The position numbers were made by a program, and so were the translations under genes. Shown piece by piece: positions 8,654-16,134 of a stretch of DNA of 64,000 bases. Under the pieces are notes generated by a model. The model was given only the letters and a program-made list of their open reading frames with translations, did not search any database and had not been told where the DNA came from. How positions within the stretch are numbered: the stretch's first letter is position 1; every line of letters starts with the position of its first letter. This DNA is from Desulfobacterales bacterium. GTDB lineage: Bacteria > Desulfobacterota > Desulfobacteria > Desulfobacterales > JAAELO01. Location: assembly GCA_024226555.1 (NCBI GenBank), contig JAAELO010000399.1, positions 1-64,000 of the forward strand, in the 5' to 3' direction.

Positions 8654-9776
8654 TTTTTTCTATTTCCTCAATTTTATGTTCAAGATTGGGATATGAACCA
8701 AGATTTTTATGAAAAAGACAGAACTCTTTCATCTTTTCCAATGCATCCTGAAGATTTTTATCCTCAATATGACCTTCAATATCCATAATAAAGAAGTAAT
8801 TCCAGTTCTGCCTTTTAGTTGGTCTTGATTCAAGTTTAACAATATTCAAACCAGCTTTGGCAACAGGTTCAAGAGCATTAAAAAGGGCTCCTGGATTGTG
8901 GGCCGTAACAAACATAATTGATGTTTTGTCATTACCTGTTTTTTTAGTTATCGCTTCTTTACTAAGGATCAGAAACCGGGTTACATTTTTTGAGTAGTCA
9001 GCAATCTGAGGTTTAATAACTTTAAGATTATACATTTGTGCGGCTTTAGTACTTGCAATAGCAGCAATTTTACTGTTTTCAGATGCTTTTTGAGCGGCTC
9101 TTGCTGTACTGCTACACTCTTCAATCTGAACCCCAGGAAGGTTTGTAGATAGCCAGTTTCTACATTGTCCACAAGGTTGAGGGTGTGAATATACAATATT
9201 AACATCTGAAATATCACCGGTTTTAGAAAGAAGAGCATGTGAAATTGGTTGATATTTCTCTGATGATATTTTCAGATCCGTTTCAAAAAGTTGATCAAGA
9301 GTTGGATTTACAGCTCCTTCAATAGAATTTTCAACAGGAACTACACCAAAATTTGAATTTCCCCTTTCAACATCAAGAAAAATATCTTTTATGTTAAATT
9401 TAGGAACAAAAGTACCGGAATGGCCGAAATAATTCATTGCTGCAATATGTGAATAAGTTGCTTCCGGTCCAAGATAGGAGATCATAAGAGGTTTTTGAAT
9501 CTCTTTTGTCGCTGTTATTATTACACTATAGATATAGTGAAGTACATTTTCAGCGAGAGGTCCTTTATTGATTGATTGTAACCTTTCAAGAATTGCTTTT
9601 TCCCTGCCTGTATCAAGGATCTGGTTGCCCTTCTCAAATTTCTGTTTTCCAATCTGTTTTCCATATAGCAATCTGTCATTGAGAAGATTTACAATAGTTT
9701 CATCTATTTTATCTATCTCTATCCTACATTCATCTATAGATTTGTTTTCAGCAATATCATCATATTTATTTTTCAT
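8646..9776 (-). CDS. pheA: bifunctional chorismate mutase/prephenate dehydratase (P-protein)
   Basis: 376 residues. It converts chorismate to prephenate and then phenylpyruvate. The N-terminal AroQ-type chorismate mutase spans about residues 10-90 (CRIEIDKIDETIVNLLNDR, GKQIGKQKF). The prephenate dehydratase spans about 97-275 (SYLGPEATYSHIAA; GVVPVENSIEGAVNPTLD; a TRFLIL segment near 265). A C-terminal ACT domain carries LESRPTKRQNWNYFF, the usual Phe-binding regulatory motif, so allosteric inhibition by phenylalanine is expected. It starts 2 bases after the DHQ synthase II stop and overlaps aroE, implying tight coupling. The chorismate mutase also supplies prephenate to TyrA. Confidence 0.97.
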   Translation of the reverse strand: MKNKYDDIAENKSIDECRIEIDKIDETIVNLLNDRLLYGKQIGKQKFEKGNQILDTGREKAILERLQSINKGPLAENVLHYIYSVIITATKEIQKPLMISYLGPEATYSHIAAMNYFGHSGTFVPKFNIKDIFLDVERGNSNFGVVPVENSIEGAVNPTLDQLFETDLKISSEKYQPISHALLSKTGDISDVNIVYSHPQPCGQCRNWLSTNLPGVQIEECSSTARAAQKASENSKIAAIASTKAAQMYNLKVIKPQIADYSKNVTRFLILSKEAITKKTGNDKTSIMFVTAHNPGALFNALEPVAKAGLNIVKLESRPTKRQNWNYFFIMDIEGHIEDKNLQDALEKMKEFCLFHKNLGSYPNLEHKIEEIEKID

Positions 9777-9778
9777 GG

Positions 9779-10771
9779 TTATTTCTCAGTAATTGTTTCA
9801 TCAATTTTATGTCCGAAATGTCTGGCGTGATCTTCAATTGCTACCAGGACTTTATCACCATTTTTTAAAGAAACCACAGAAATAGGTTCTCCATTTGGAG
9901 AGGTAAGTCTTATAGTTTCGGCATTTTGAACTATTGTTGTGATTGTTTTGTCGGATGCTTGCGCCTTAATGAGCATTAAAGGTCTTTTCTCAATCTTAAG
10001 TCTGCCAACAATAGCTACTTTTGATTTTCCATTATAATCTGTAATCATAATCTGATCGCCGGACTGCAAATCTGAAAGATATTTTGTTTTTCCTCCAGGT
10101 ACTCTGCAATAAGCATGAACTGCACCAGCATTAATTCTAAAAGGTCTTGGATTAACATATGGGTTAGAAACAGTTTCAGCATGAACAAGAAAAAGAGCTT
10201 TACTACTGTTACCGGTAAGCATTCCTTCGCCTGGTTCCATGGAAGTACAAGTGTCAACACAAACCCTGTCGCCCATTCCAAGAGGTTCAACACTAATTAT
10301 CTCAGCTTCAGTAAGATCTGTTGTTTCTGTATTTTTACGAAGCTTTGAAAGAGATGATTTAAGTTCAAGAGCATCTGTTGTGTGATAAAGTATGTGATCT
10401 ACACCTTTTTCCAATATGGTAAAAGCAGTATTTGCTTCATCATAATTTTTAACAAGTGTTATAACATCAGCACCTTTTGCAATCAGATTTTCAAGTGGAA
10501 TTATTGTCCAATCAGTACACTCAACAATTACTTTCTGATTTTGACAAAGCTTTAAAATTTCATCTTCATCTTCACCACTTGTTATTTTAAAGTTGACTAC
10601 ATCAACACCTGGTTTAAGATCACCATCTTCTGAGATAGTTTCAACAATTCCAAGTTCTTTAACTTTCTCAGAATATCCGTCGGGTACCATAATTCCATCT
10701 ACACCACCTTCAAGAGCCGTGGTAACAATGTCTTTGTCAAAAGGGTCCACTTTTACCCAAATCTTTTTCAT
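9779..10771 (-). CDS. 3-dehydroquinate synthase II (archaeal type)
   Basis: 330 residues of the DHQS II/AroB' family. It makes 3-dehydroquinate from 2-amino-3,7-dideoxy-D-threo-hept-6-ulosonate by NAD-dependent oxidative deamination and cyclisation, and is unrelated to classical AroB. Signatures include the N-terminal KKIWVKVDPFDKDIVTTAL, ISVEPLGMGDRVCVDTC in the middle, GEGMLTGNSS, and the C-terminal NAGAVHAYCRVPGGKT and GDKVLVAIEDHARHFGH. The gene follows ADTH synthase after 13 bases, the pairing expected for the two-step route. No classical aroB or DAHP synthase is present in the window. Confidence 0.95.
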   Translation of the reverse strand: MKKIWVKVDPFDKDIVTTALEGGVDGIMVPDGYSEKVKELGIVETISEDGDLKPGVDVVNFKITSGEDEDEILKLCQNQKVIVECTDWTIIPLENLIAKGADVITLVKNYDEANTAFTILEKGVDHILYHTTDALELKSSLSKLRKNTETTDLTEAEIISVEPLGMGDRVCVDTCTSMEPGEGMLTGNSSKALFLVHAETVSNPYVNPRPFRINAGAVHAYCRVPGGKTKYLSDLQSGDQIMITDYNGKSKVAIVGRLKIEKRPLMLIKAQASDKTITTIVQNAETIRLTSPNGEPISVVSLKNGDKVLVAIEDHARHFGHKIDETITEK

Positions 10772-10784
10772 ATAATCCTCTTTT

Positions 10785-11582
10785 CTACCTTAAAATTTCA
10801 AGCGCTTCTTCAACACTACAATTTTCATTGATAACTTTTGCCATCGCTTTTACCATATTTTTAGGATCTCTATGTTGAAAAACATTACGACCTATAGAAA
10901 CACCGGCTCCACCAGCTTCAATTGAACCCTTTACCATTTCGAGAATATCACGATCTGAATCCATTTTATCACCACCAGCTATAACTACTGGAACAGAACA
11001 GCCTTCAGTTACCTTTATAAAGGATTCAGGAGAACCAGTATAGGAAACTTTTACGATATCAGCACCCATTTCACATCCAACCCTTGCAGCATGTTTTATA
11101 ACTTCAACATCATATTCATTGGATATTTTTTCCCCCCTTGGGTATATCATTGCAAGAAGAGGCATACCCCATGATCTTGCCTGGTAACTAACTTCACCAA
11201 AATCTCTAAGCATCTCTTTTTCATCAGCATCACCTAAATTTACGTGAATTGATACAGCATCAGCACCTAATTTTAGAGCTTCTTCTACAGAGCAAACAAG
11301 AGTTTTGGCATTTGGAAATGGTGATAATGTTGTTGATGCAGAAAGGTGAATTATAAGCCCAATATCTGGCCCCTCTCCTCTTAATCCATCATCAACAAGG
11401 CCTTTATGCTCGACAATTGCGTTAGCCCCACCATTTGCGACTTGTTGAATGGTTTTTTTAAGATCTATAACACCATCAATAGGTCCAACAGTTGTTCCAT
11501 GATCAATAGGAACAACTATAGTTTTACCCGTGCCCCTGTTGAAGATTCTCTCCATTCTGATTCTTTTACCAATAGTAGACAT
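10785..11582 (-). CDS. 2-amino-3,7-dideoxy-D-threo-hept-6-ulosonate (ADTH) synthase
   Basis: 265 residues, class I fructose-bisphosphate aldolase-like TIM barrel. In the alternative shikimate entry (known from methanogens and some deltaproteobacteria) this enzyme joins a dihydroxyacetone-derived sugar phosphate with aspartate semialdehyde. Visible motifs: [15 protein letters not shown] near residue 25, [25 protein letters not shown], the Schiff-base Lys context [11 protein letters not shown], and VVIAGGDK. The frame stays open 90 bases upstream to 11672, but that stretch runs through the leader terminator; ATG 11582, preceded by ACAAGGAAA, is the sensible start. It is the first structural gene after the attenuator. 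Confidence 0.93.
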   Translation of the reverse strand: MSTIGKRIRMERIFNRGTGKTIVVPIDHGTTVGPIDGVIDLKKTIQQVANGGANAIVEHKGLVDDGLRGEGPDIGLIIHLSASTTLSPFPNAKTLVCSVEEALKLGADAVSIHVNLGDADEKEMLRDFGEVSYQARSWGMPLLAMIYPRGEKISNEYDVEVIKHAARVGCEMGADIVKVSYTGSPESFIKVTEGCSVPVVIAGGDKMDSDRDILEMVKGSIEAGGAGVSIGRNVFQHRDPKNMVKAMAKVINENCSVEEALEILR

Positions 11583-11628
11583 AAAATATTTCCTTGTAAG
11601 AGTTTTGATAAAAATAAACCAGGCATAA

Positions 11629-11663
11629 AAAAAGGCCGTAAGAAAATCTCTCACGGCCTTTTT
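11629..11663 (-). terminator. attenuator terminator hairpin upstream of ADTH synthase
   Basis: On the minus strand AAAAAGGCCGT (11663-11653) pairs with ACGGCCTTTTT (11639-11629), an 11-bp stem with a 13-base loop, followed by further Ts down to 11627. It has the form of an intrinsic terminator and lies between the leader peptide and the ADTH synthase start, 44 bases before the ATG. Confidence 0.9.
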
Positions 11664-11672
11664 GATTATCAA

Positions 11673-11701
11673 AAACCGCGGAGTCTGACCTTCCGCGGTT
11701 T
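11673..11701 (-). promoter_or_regulatory. upstream leader hairpin of the aromatic operon attenuator
   Basis: AAACCGCGGA (11701-11692) pairs perfectly with TCCGCGGTTT (11682-11673) across a 9-base loop. It begins 12 bases after the leader-peptide stop codon. Its 3' arm plus following bases, CGGTTTTTGAT, is complementary (with a GG bulge) to ATCAAAAAGGCCG at the 5' arm of the terminator, so a mutually exclusive antiterminator can be drawn. The actual folding switch is inference. Confidence 0.8.
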
Positions 11702-11713
11702 ATTTCGCTTCTT

Positions 11714-11803
11714 TTAAATTATGCGAACATAGCCAGGAAGACCACTACTAAAATAGTAATAGCTAAAATAAAAATAAAATTTTCCTGTCGTTGTTCTAAA
11801 CAT
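11714..11803 (-). CDS. Phe/Tyr-rich leader peptide of the aromatic operon
   Basis: A 29-codon ORF: ATG at 11803, TAA at 11716-11714. It is preceded by a good ribosome binding site, GAGGA, with 6 bases of spacing. Residues 9-18 read FYFYFSYYYF, nine aromatics in ten residues; F2 and Y25 add two more. It contains no Trp. Such a run just before tandem hairpins and an amino acid biosynthesis gene is the hallmark of ribosome-mediated attenuation, as in the pheA leader of enterobacteria. The expected logic is that shortage of charged tRNA-Phe or tRNA-Tyr stalls the ribosome and favours read-through into the operon. The peptide itself needs no function. A frame on the opposite strand across this region is a shadow. 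Confidence 0.9.
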   Translation of the reverse strand: MFRTTTGKFYFYFSYYYFSSGLPGYVRII

Positions 11804-11830
11804 ATCTTTTCCTCGTTAAATTTTTTACGG

Positions 11831-11859
11831 AATATATCTTCAAATTAATAATTTGTCAA
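11831..11859 (-). promoter_or_regulatory. sigma70-type promoter of the aromatic operon
   Basis: TTGACA (-35) at 11859-11854, a 17-base spacer, and TATATT (-10) at 11836-11831 on the minus strand. Transcription would start about 20 bases upstream of the leader-peptide ATG at 11803. Spacing and boxes are near the bacterial consensus. Confidence 0.85.
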
Positions 11860-11868
11860 GACAAATTA
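11849..11868. promoter_or_regulatory. inverted repeat over the -35 box, possible operator
   Basis: TAATTTGTC AA GACAAATTA is a 20-base dyad with perfect 9-base arms that contains the -35 hexamer of the aromatic operon promoter. A repressor binding here would block polymerase. No regulator gene is adjacent, so its ligand is unknown. Confidence 0.55.
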
Positions 11869-11878
11869 CATAAATTAT

Positions 11879-12367
11879 CTATCTTTTATTCAGTAAGTCC
11901 TTAACAATATTACCGTCTGCTAATTTCCCAAAGTGTTTCATTATCTCTTTCATTGCCTGCATAGGATTGTTTAGTTCATCAAAATTGATGTTTTCATCAA
12001 TCCATGCTGATATCTCCTCTTTAGTTTTCATTACAGGAAGATATCTTGAAAGTATTAAAAGATAATCAGATTCTTTTTCGTTTTTAATCTCAAGAACTGT
12101 TTTTTCTGATTTATGAAGGTTTCTGATAAGTTCAGTTACATCTTCATCAGTAATATCTTCAAAAGTTTTAACTTTTGTTGTCTTTTTTCCACTTTCAAGT
12201 GTGATTGGAACTGTCAGTTTTGGGTATTCACCAATAACAATTCTAATTGCATCTCTTACATCATTTTGTTTGCTACGCATGGAATTTTTCATATCTTCTT
12301 TAAGTTTATCTTTTAAACTAATTGAAAGGGAGCTGTTCCATCCATACTCTTCATAATTTGAAATCAT
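11879..12367 (-). CDS. GatB/YqeY domain protein
   Basis: 162 residues of the YqeY family, a small helical domain related to the C-terminal tRNA-binding tail of GatB and GlnRS. The motif ISLKDKLKEDMKNSMRSKQNDVRDAIRIVIGE (about residues 16-47) corresponds to the usual family N-terminus; NEKESDYLLILSRYLP and NPMQAMKEIMKHFGKLADGNIVKDLL at the end are also typical. The first 15 residues are an extension, so the real start could be further in. Its stop codon is 11 bases from the operator/promoter of the aromatic operon; no terminator was seen between them, so read-through from this gene is possible. Cellular role is poorly defined in the family. Confidence 0.88.
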   Translation of the reverse strand: MISNYEEYGWNSSLSISLKDKLKEDMKNSMRSKQNDVRDAIRIVIGEYPKLTVPITLESGKKTTKVKTFEDITDEDVTELIRNLHKSEKTVLEIKNEKESDYLLILSRYLPVMKTKEEISAWIDENINFDELNNPMQAMKEIMKHFGKLADGNIVKDLLNKR

Positions 12368-12389
12368 TTTTTTTTCCTTTAACTTTATA

Positions 12390-12579
12390 GGGAATCTCTA
12401 ATAACCGCCTTTTAACCGAACTACTTCGTTATTACGAAAAAAAAACTGTTATAAGTTTATAAAGTTAAAGCTTTTTTATAAACGAATCCGCTCGTTATTT
12501 TTTCTAATGCAGAGATTTTATAAAACTAAAGCTTTTATAATCTGTATTTCGATCAAAATTCAAATTATTAGAGATTCCC
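12390..12579 (+). repeat. dispersed AT-rich repeat, copy 5
   Basis: Full length, ends GGGAATCTCTAATAACC and AATTATTAGAGATTCCC. It is flanked on both sides by TTTATA (12384-12389 and 12580-12585), which could be a target-site duplication. It lies in the 12368-12787 gap upstream of yqeY; the remaining 12586-12787 is very AT-rich with no recognised element. Confidence 0.92.
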
Positions 12580-12787
12580 TTTATATATTTAAAATGCCAC
12601 GGTAACTTATTCAATCTTTTTATTAATAATTAAAATATCTGGTTCAATTATATAAATTTTAATATGAATTCAAGTAATTAAATACTATAATATAATAAAT
12701 AATACAAATTAGTCATAAATTTAAGCTGGATTAATATAGCTTTACAAGGTATTAAAAAATAAATCTAAATTAACAGGATAAACAAAG

Positions 12788-13144
12788 ATGAACGAAAATG
12801 ATAATAAAAGAAAAGGTCCGGATATATGGATAAAGATTCGTCGAATATCAGGAGTTGTTGTTTGGTTTGTTATGCTGGTTGCATTGTATCTTTTAGATTC
12901 AGCTAAACCAGAAAATGTTACTTTTTTTGATAGATTAAACAATATAAAAAGAAGAACTACCTGGAATACCGACTACAATCAGATGATTTTTTATGTGATG
13001 ATTTTAGGTTTGATTATATCAGTTTCTGGTCTTTATATTAATTCAAAAAGAAATAGAAGAAAGAGTGATAAGTATCCTCTCTCTCTTTTGATAATGATGA
13101 CGATTTCAATAATTGGGATATTAATGCATCTTTTTTTCTTTTAA
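12788..13144 (+). CDS. small membrane protein, unknown function
   Basis: 118 residues, not assigned to a family. Three hydrophobic segments are visible, about residues 20-37, 63-82 and 99-118, separated by basic/polar loops rich in Lys, Arg and Asn (FFDRLNNIKRRTTWNTDYNQ; NSKRNRRKSDKYP). The third segment ends the protein. An AGGA stretch lies about a dozen bases before the ATG. It is convergent with rsgA, whose stop is only 9 bases away. The shape recalls small uncharacterised membrane proteins of deltaproteobacteria, but no function can be given. Confidence 0.65.
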   Translation: MNENDNKRKGPDIWIKIRRISGVVVWFVMLVALYLLDSAKPENVTFFDRLNNIKRRTTWNTDYNQMIFYVMILGLIISVSGLYINSKRNRRKSDKYPLSLLIMMTISIIGILMHLFFF

Positions 13145-13153
13145 TATATGAGA

Positions 13154-14035
13154 TTAAATAGAAGATTTTTTTATATCTGAAAGTAATGACAGGTAGGTTT
13201 CATATCTTGATTCTGAAAGTTCATTACTTTCAAGACATGATTTCACATGACAGTCTGGTTCATTTACATGAAGACAGTTTCTGAATTTGCAATATCCTTC
13301 CTTTAAATTATCAAAACCACAATAATATTCTGAAAGCTCGTCCACTAAAATATTGGCAACTCCAAAATCCCGAAAGCCTGGTGTATCTATAAGTTCTCCA
13401 CCAGTATCAAGCTCATGTAGTGTAGAAGTAGTGGTTGTGTGTCTGCCTTTTTCATTCCTATAGCTCAGTTCACCTGTTACGAGTTCAATATCTTTACACA
13501 TACTGTTTAAAATTGAACTTTTTCCTACACCTGAAACTCCTACAAAAGCACCTCTTAAGCCAGCTGAAAAGTAGTTTTTAATACTGTCGATTCCATTGTT
13601 ATCAATTGTATTTGCAAGAAAAACAGGAATTGATGACTCATAAACAGGTTTAATTTCATTATATAGAGTTACAGATGATTCAAGATCTGATTTATTAACA
13701 ACAATAAATGGATTAACAGATGAGGAGCGTGCTGCCACAATGGTTCTGTCTATAAAACCTTTTGGTGAGACGGGTGTTGAAGAAACCACAATACCAAGAA
13801 CATCAAGGTTGGATGCAACAACATGGGTTGACCCACCCTGTGACCTTCTGTGAACAATGGTGTTACGTTCCATTCTTTTTAGAAAGTTTCCATCCATATA
13901 AATATAATCACCAACAACATGACCTGATTTTCTTTTTACACGAATGCTCTCTATTAAGCCATCGTCGAACTTAACATCAACAGCAACTCCATAATGGCCA
14001 ACTATAATACCTTTTCTTTTATCTTCATTTGTCAT
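13154..14035 (-). CDS. rsgA: ribosome small subunit-dependent GTPase RsgA
   Basis: 293 residues. A circularly permuted GTPase that checks late 30S subunit maturation. Domain order seen: N-terminal OB-fold (about 1-65), then G4 VVNKSDL before G1 GVSGVGKSS and G3 DTPGFRDFG, the diagnostic permuted order, and a C-terminal zinc motif CGFDNLKEGYCKFRNCLHVNEPDC with the expected Cys/His ligands. Length is typical. It is monocistronic, divergent from dapF and convergent with the small membrane protein. Confidence 0.96.
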   Translation of the reverse strand: MTNEDKRKGIIVGHYGVAVDVKFDDGLIESIRVKRKSGHVVGDYIYMDGNFLKRMERNTIVHRRSQGGSTHVVASNLDVLGIVVSSTPVSPKGFIDRTIVAARSSSVNPFIVVNKSDLESSVTLYNEIKPVYESSIPVFLANTIDNNGIDSIKNYFSAGLRGAFVGVSGVGKSSILNSMCKDIELVTGELSYRNEKGRHTTTTSTLHELDTGGELIDTPGFRDFGVANILVDELSEYYCGFDNLKEGYCKFRNCLHVNEPDCHVKSCLESNELSESRYETYLSLLSDIKKSSI

Positions 14036-14149
14036 ATAAATTGCACTTTTTTCTATAAATTGTTAAAAAATTAATTTGAGGTTCTTTAGAAACTTTATAT
14101 TTCATATAAATTAAAATGTATAGATAAAAAGCTGTAATTAAGAGGTTTT

Positions 14150-14989
14150 ATGAAAATTGAATTCACAAAGATGGAAGGGCTTGGTAACGATTTTATAATC
14201 ATTGATAACAGAACAAATCATATTAAAGAAGAAGATTATAGCAGTTTAGCAGAGAAGCTATGTGACAGACGATTTGGTATTGGAGCCGATGGTATCATTT
14301 TAGCACTTCAATCATCTGAGTATGATATAAAGTTCAGAATTTTCAATAACGATGGTAGTGAAGCTGAGATGTGTGGAAATGGAATTAGATGTTTTGCAAA
14401 ATTTATTTATGAAAAAGAGATCGTTAAAAAAAATAAATTTTATGTGGAAACACTTGCTGGAATAATAATACCTGAATTTATTTTTGATGAAGAAAATATC
14501 ATAGCTGTGAGAGTTGATATGGGTGAACCTGTTTTAGATAATGTAAAAATACCTTTTATTTCAGAAGAAGAAAGATCATTGTCAGAATCTATTAAAATAG
14601 ATGGTGATACATATAATATTACAACTGTTTCTATGGGTAACCCCCATGCAGTTATTTATGTGGATTCACTTGATATGGATATAGAAAAAACAGGAAAAAA
14701 AATAGAGAACCACGAAAGGTTTCCACAAAAGACTAATGTTGAATTTGTTAAAGTTGAAAGCAGGTCAAAGCTAAAAATGAGAGTTTGGGAACGCGGGGTT
14801 GGAGAAACACTTGCTTGTGGTACTGGAGCTTGTGCTGTTTTAGTTAGTAGTCATCTTAATGAATTAAGTGATAGAACAGCAATTGTACAATTATCAGGAG
14901 GAGACCTTAGTATTGAGTGGGGGATGGATAATCACATTTACAAAACAGGTCCTGCTTTAAAGGTTTTTGAAGGTTATATTAGAATATAG
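14150..14989 (+). CDS. dapF: diaminopimelate epimerase
   Basis: 279 residues. It epimerises LL- to meso-diaminopimelate for lysine and peptidoglycan. The catalytic pair is present: Cys in EMCGNGIRCFAKF (about residue 75) and Cys in ACGTGACAV (about 222). The N-terminal FTKMEGLGNDFI is standard. The RBS AAGAGGT precedes ATG 14150. It stands alone; repeat copy 6 lies in its 3' region. Confidence 0.96.
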   Translation: MKIEFTKMEGLGNDFIIIDNRTNHIKEEDYSSLAEKLCDRRFGIGADGIILALQSSEYDIKFRIFNNDGSEAEMCGNGIRCFAKFIYEKEIVKKNKFYVETLAGIIIPEFIFDEENIIAVRVDMGEPVLDNVKIPFISEEERSLSESIKIDGDTYNITTVSMGNPHAVIYVDSLDMDIEKTGKKIENHERFPQKTNVEFVKVESRSKLKMRVWERGVGETLACGTGACAVLVSSHLNELSDRTAIVQLSGGDLSIEWGMDNHIYKTGPALKVFEGYIRI

Positions 14990-15025
14990 GTAACCTTCTA
15001 ATACTTTGTATTTCTATTGATATGA

Positions 15026-15177
15026 GCGAATCTCTAATATCTGATCTTTTTGCGAAACACAGATATAGCAAAAATAAAACTGTAAACTTTATAAGTAAAG
15101 CTTTTTATAAACGAATCAACCGTTATTTTTTGTTATACCTTGTTTTTTATCAAAAATTCTAATTATTAGAGGTTCCC
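15026..15177 (+). repeat. dispersed AT-rich repeat, copy 6
   Basis: Ends are GCGAATCTCTAATATCTG and AATTATTAGAGGTTCCC. It contains CTTTTTGCGAAACACAG, AAACTGTAAACTTTATAA and GCTTTTTATAAACGAATCA. It occupies the gap between dapF and the minus-strand HPt gene (14990-15284); nothing else was recognised there. Confidence 0.9.
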
Positions 15178-15284
15178 ATAAAGTGCTTATAAAAAGCTTT
15201 CAGTTTTATAAAATCTATCATTCCAATTTTTAAGTATTGGGATGATTTTATTTTTAATTGCGAAATGTTAAAAAATGCGAAAAC

Positions 15285-15623
15285 TTAATATTTATCAATA
15301 TAGCTTTCAAGATCTTTACAGGCTTCTTCTAATTTAGCATAAAAATTCAGTGCATTATCTATATCAATCGAACCCTCTGTTCCCATCTTTTCGAGTTCCA
15401 ATGCAATATCAGCGGCAATATCAGCAGCTAAATATTTAAGGCTACCTTTAAAAGCATGTGAACTTTTTTGAAGATTTAATGGATTATTTTCATCTATTGA
15501 TTGTTTAATAAGTCCAAGGGAATTAACATAATCACTTTTGTAATCTGCAAAACACTCTCTTATAAGTTCATCATCATTATCCATAATCTCATTTAACATT
15601 TCTAAATTAACGGTTTCTTTCAT
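15285..15623 (-). CDS. HPt domain phosphotransfer protein
   Basis: 112 residues forming a single histidine phosphotransfer domain. The phospho-accepting His is His56 in SSHAFKGSLKYLAA. The helical context before it (DDELIRECFADYKSDYVNSLGLIKQSIDENN) fits a four-helix HPt bundle. A strong RBS (GGAGGG) lies just upstream of ATG 15623. It is divergent from the CheA cluster and probably shuttles phosphate between a hybrid kinase, such as the one at 21444-23828, and a response regulator. The exact partner is unknown. Confidence 0.9.
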   Translation of the reverse strand: MKETVNLEMLNEIMDNDDELIRECFADYKSDYVNSLGLIKQSIDENNPLNLQKSSHAFKGSLKYLAADIAADIALELEKMGTEGSIDIDNALNFYAKLEEACKDLESYIDKY

Positions 15624-15907
15624 TTTCCCTCCAGCTGATGAGAATTTGGTGAAAAATAGGTTTGTAAATTTATTATATAGAATAGTTTTATTATGTCAAA
15701 ACTATATTTTGAATTTTCAAAAATAAGATATAGGCTAAAAAAGAGCCTTATGCTTATTGGGCAATGGAAGATAATTTATCTGTATTTGCTATTGTATTGA
15801 CATAAAGGTAACTGTCTAAAAAAATAGTTGAGATCAATAGAATAGTGTTAAATATCTTAACATTTTTAAGTACATATGATATTTTAATGAATAAATCTAA
15901 TCAATAA

Positions 15908-16086
15908 GAAACATCTAATAATTATATATTTTTGATGAAATACAGATTATAAAAGCTTTTAGTTTTATAACCTCTGCATAAAAAAAATAACAAGCTGATT
16001 CGTTTTTAAACGCATTAATTTATAAACATCACTACAGTTATTTGTATATAACAAAATTACAATAAAAGCAGTTATTAGAGGTTCCC
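15908..16086 (-). repeat. dispersed AT-rich repeat, copy 7
   Basis: The left end GAAACATCTAATAATTA is degenerate; the right end GCAGTTATTAGAGGTTCCC is intact. It contains AAAAGCTTTTAGTTTTATAA and CTCTGCAT in the orientation of copy 11. It lies in the 15624-16134 gap 48 bases upstream of the cheA ATG, inside the likely 5' untranslated region. The remaining 15624-15907 is AT-rich without recognised elements. Confidence 0.88.
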
Positions 16087-16134
16087 ATAATAAATTTGTT
16101 AACCAAATTTTACTATCCCTTGAGAGATTAGAAA

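Noticed and set aside
11583-11672. Upstream extension of the ADTH synthase frame by 30 residues
   Set aside because: Those codons run through the leader terminator and are absent from the family; ATG 11582 follows an RBS.
11406-11717. Plus-strand frame of 103 codons across the attenuator
   Set aside because: It reads through hairpins and the antisense of ADTH synthase, with no RBS and no family signature.
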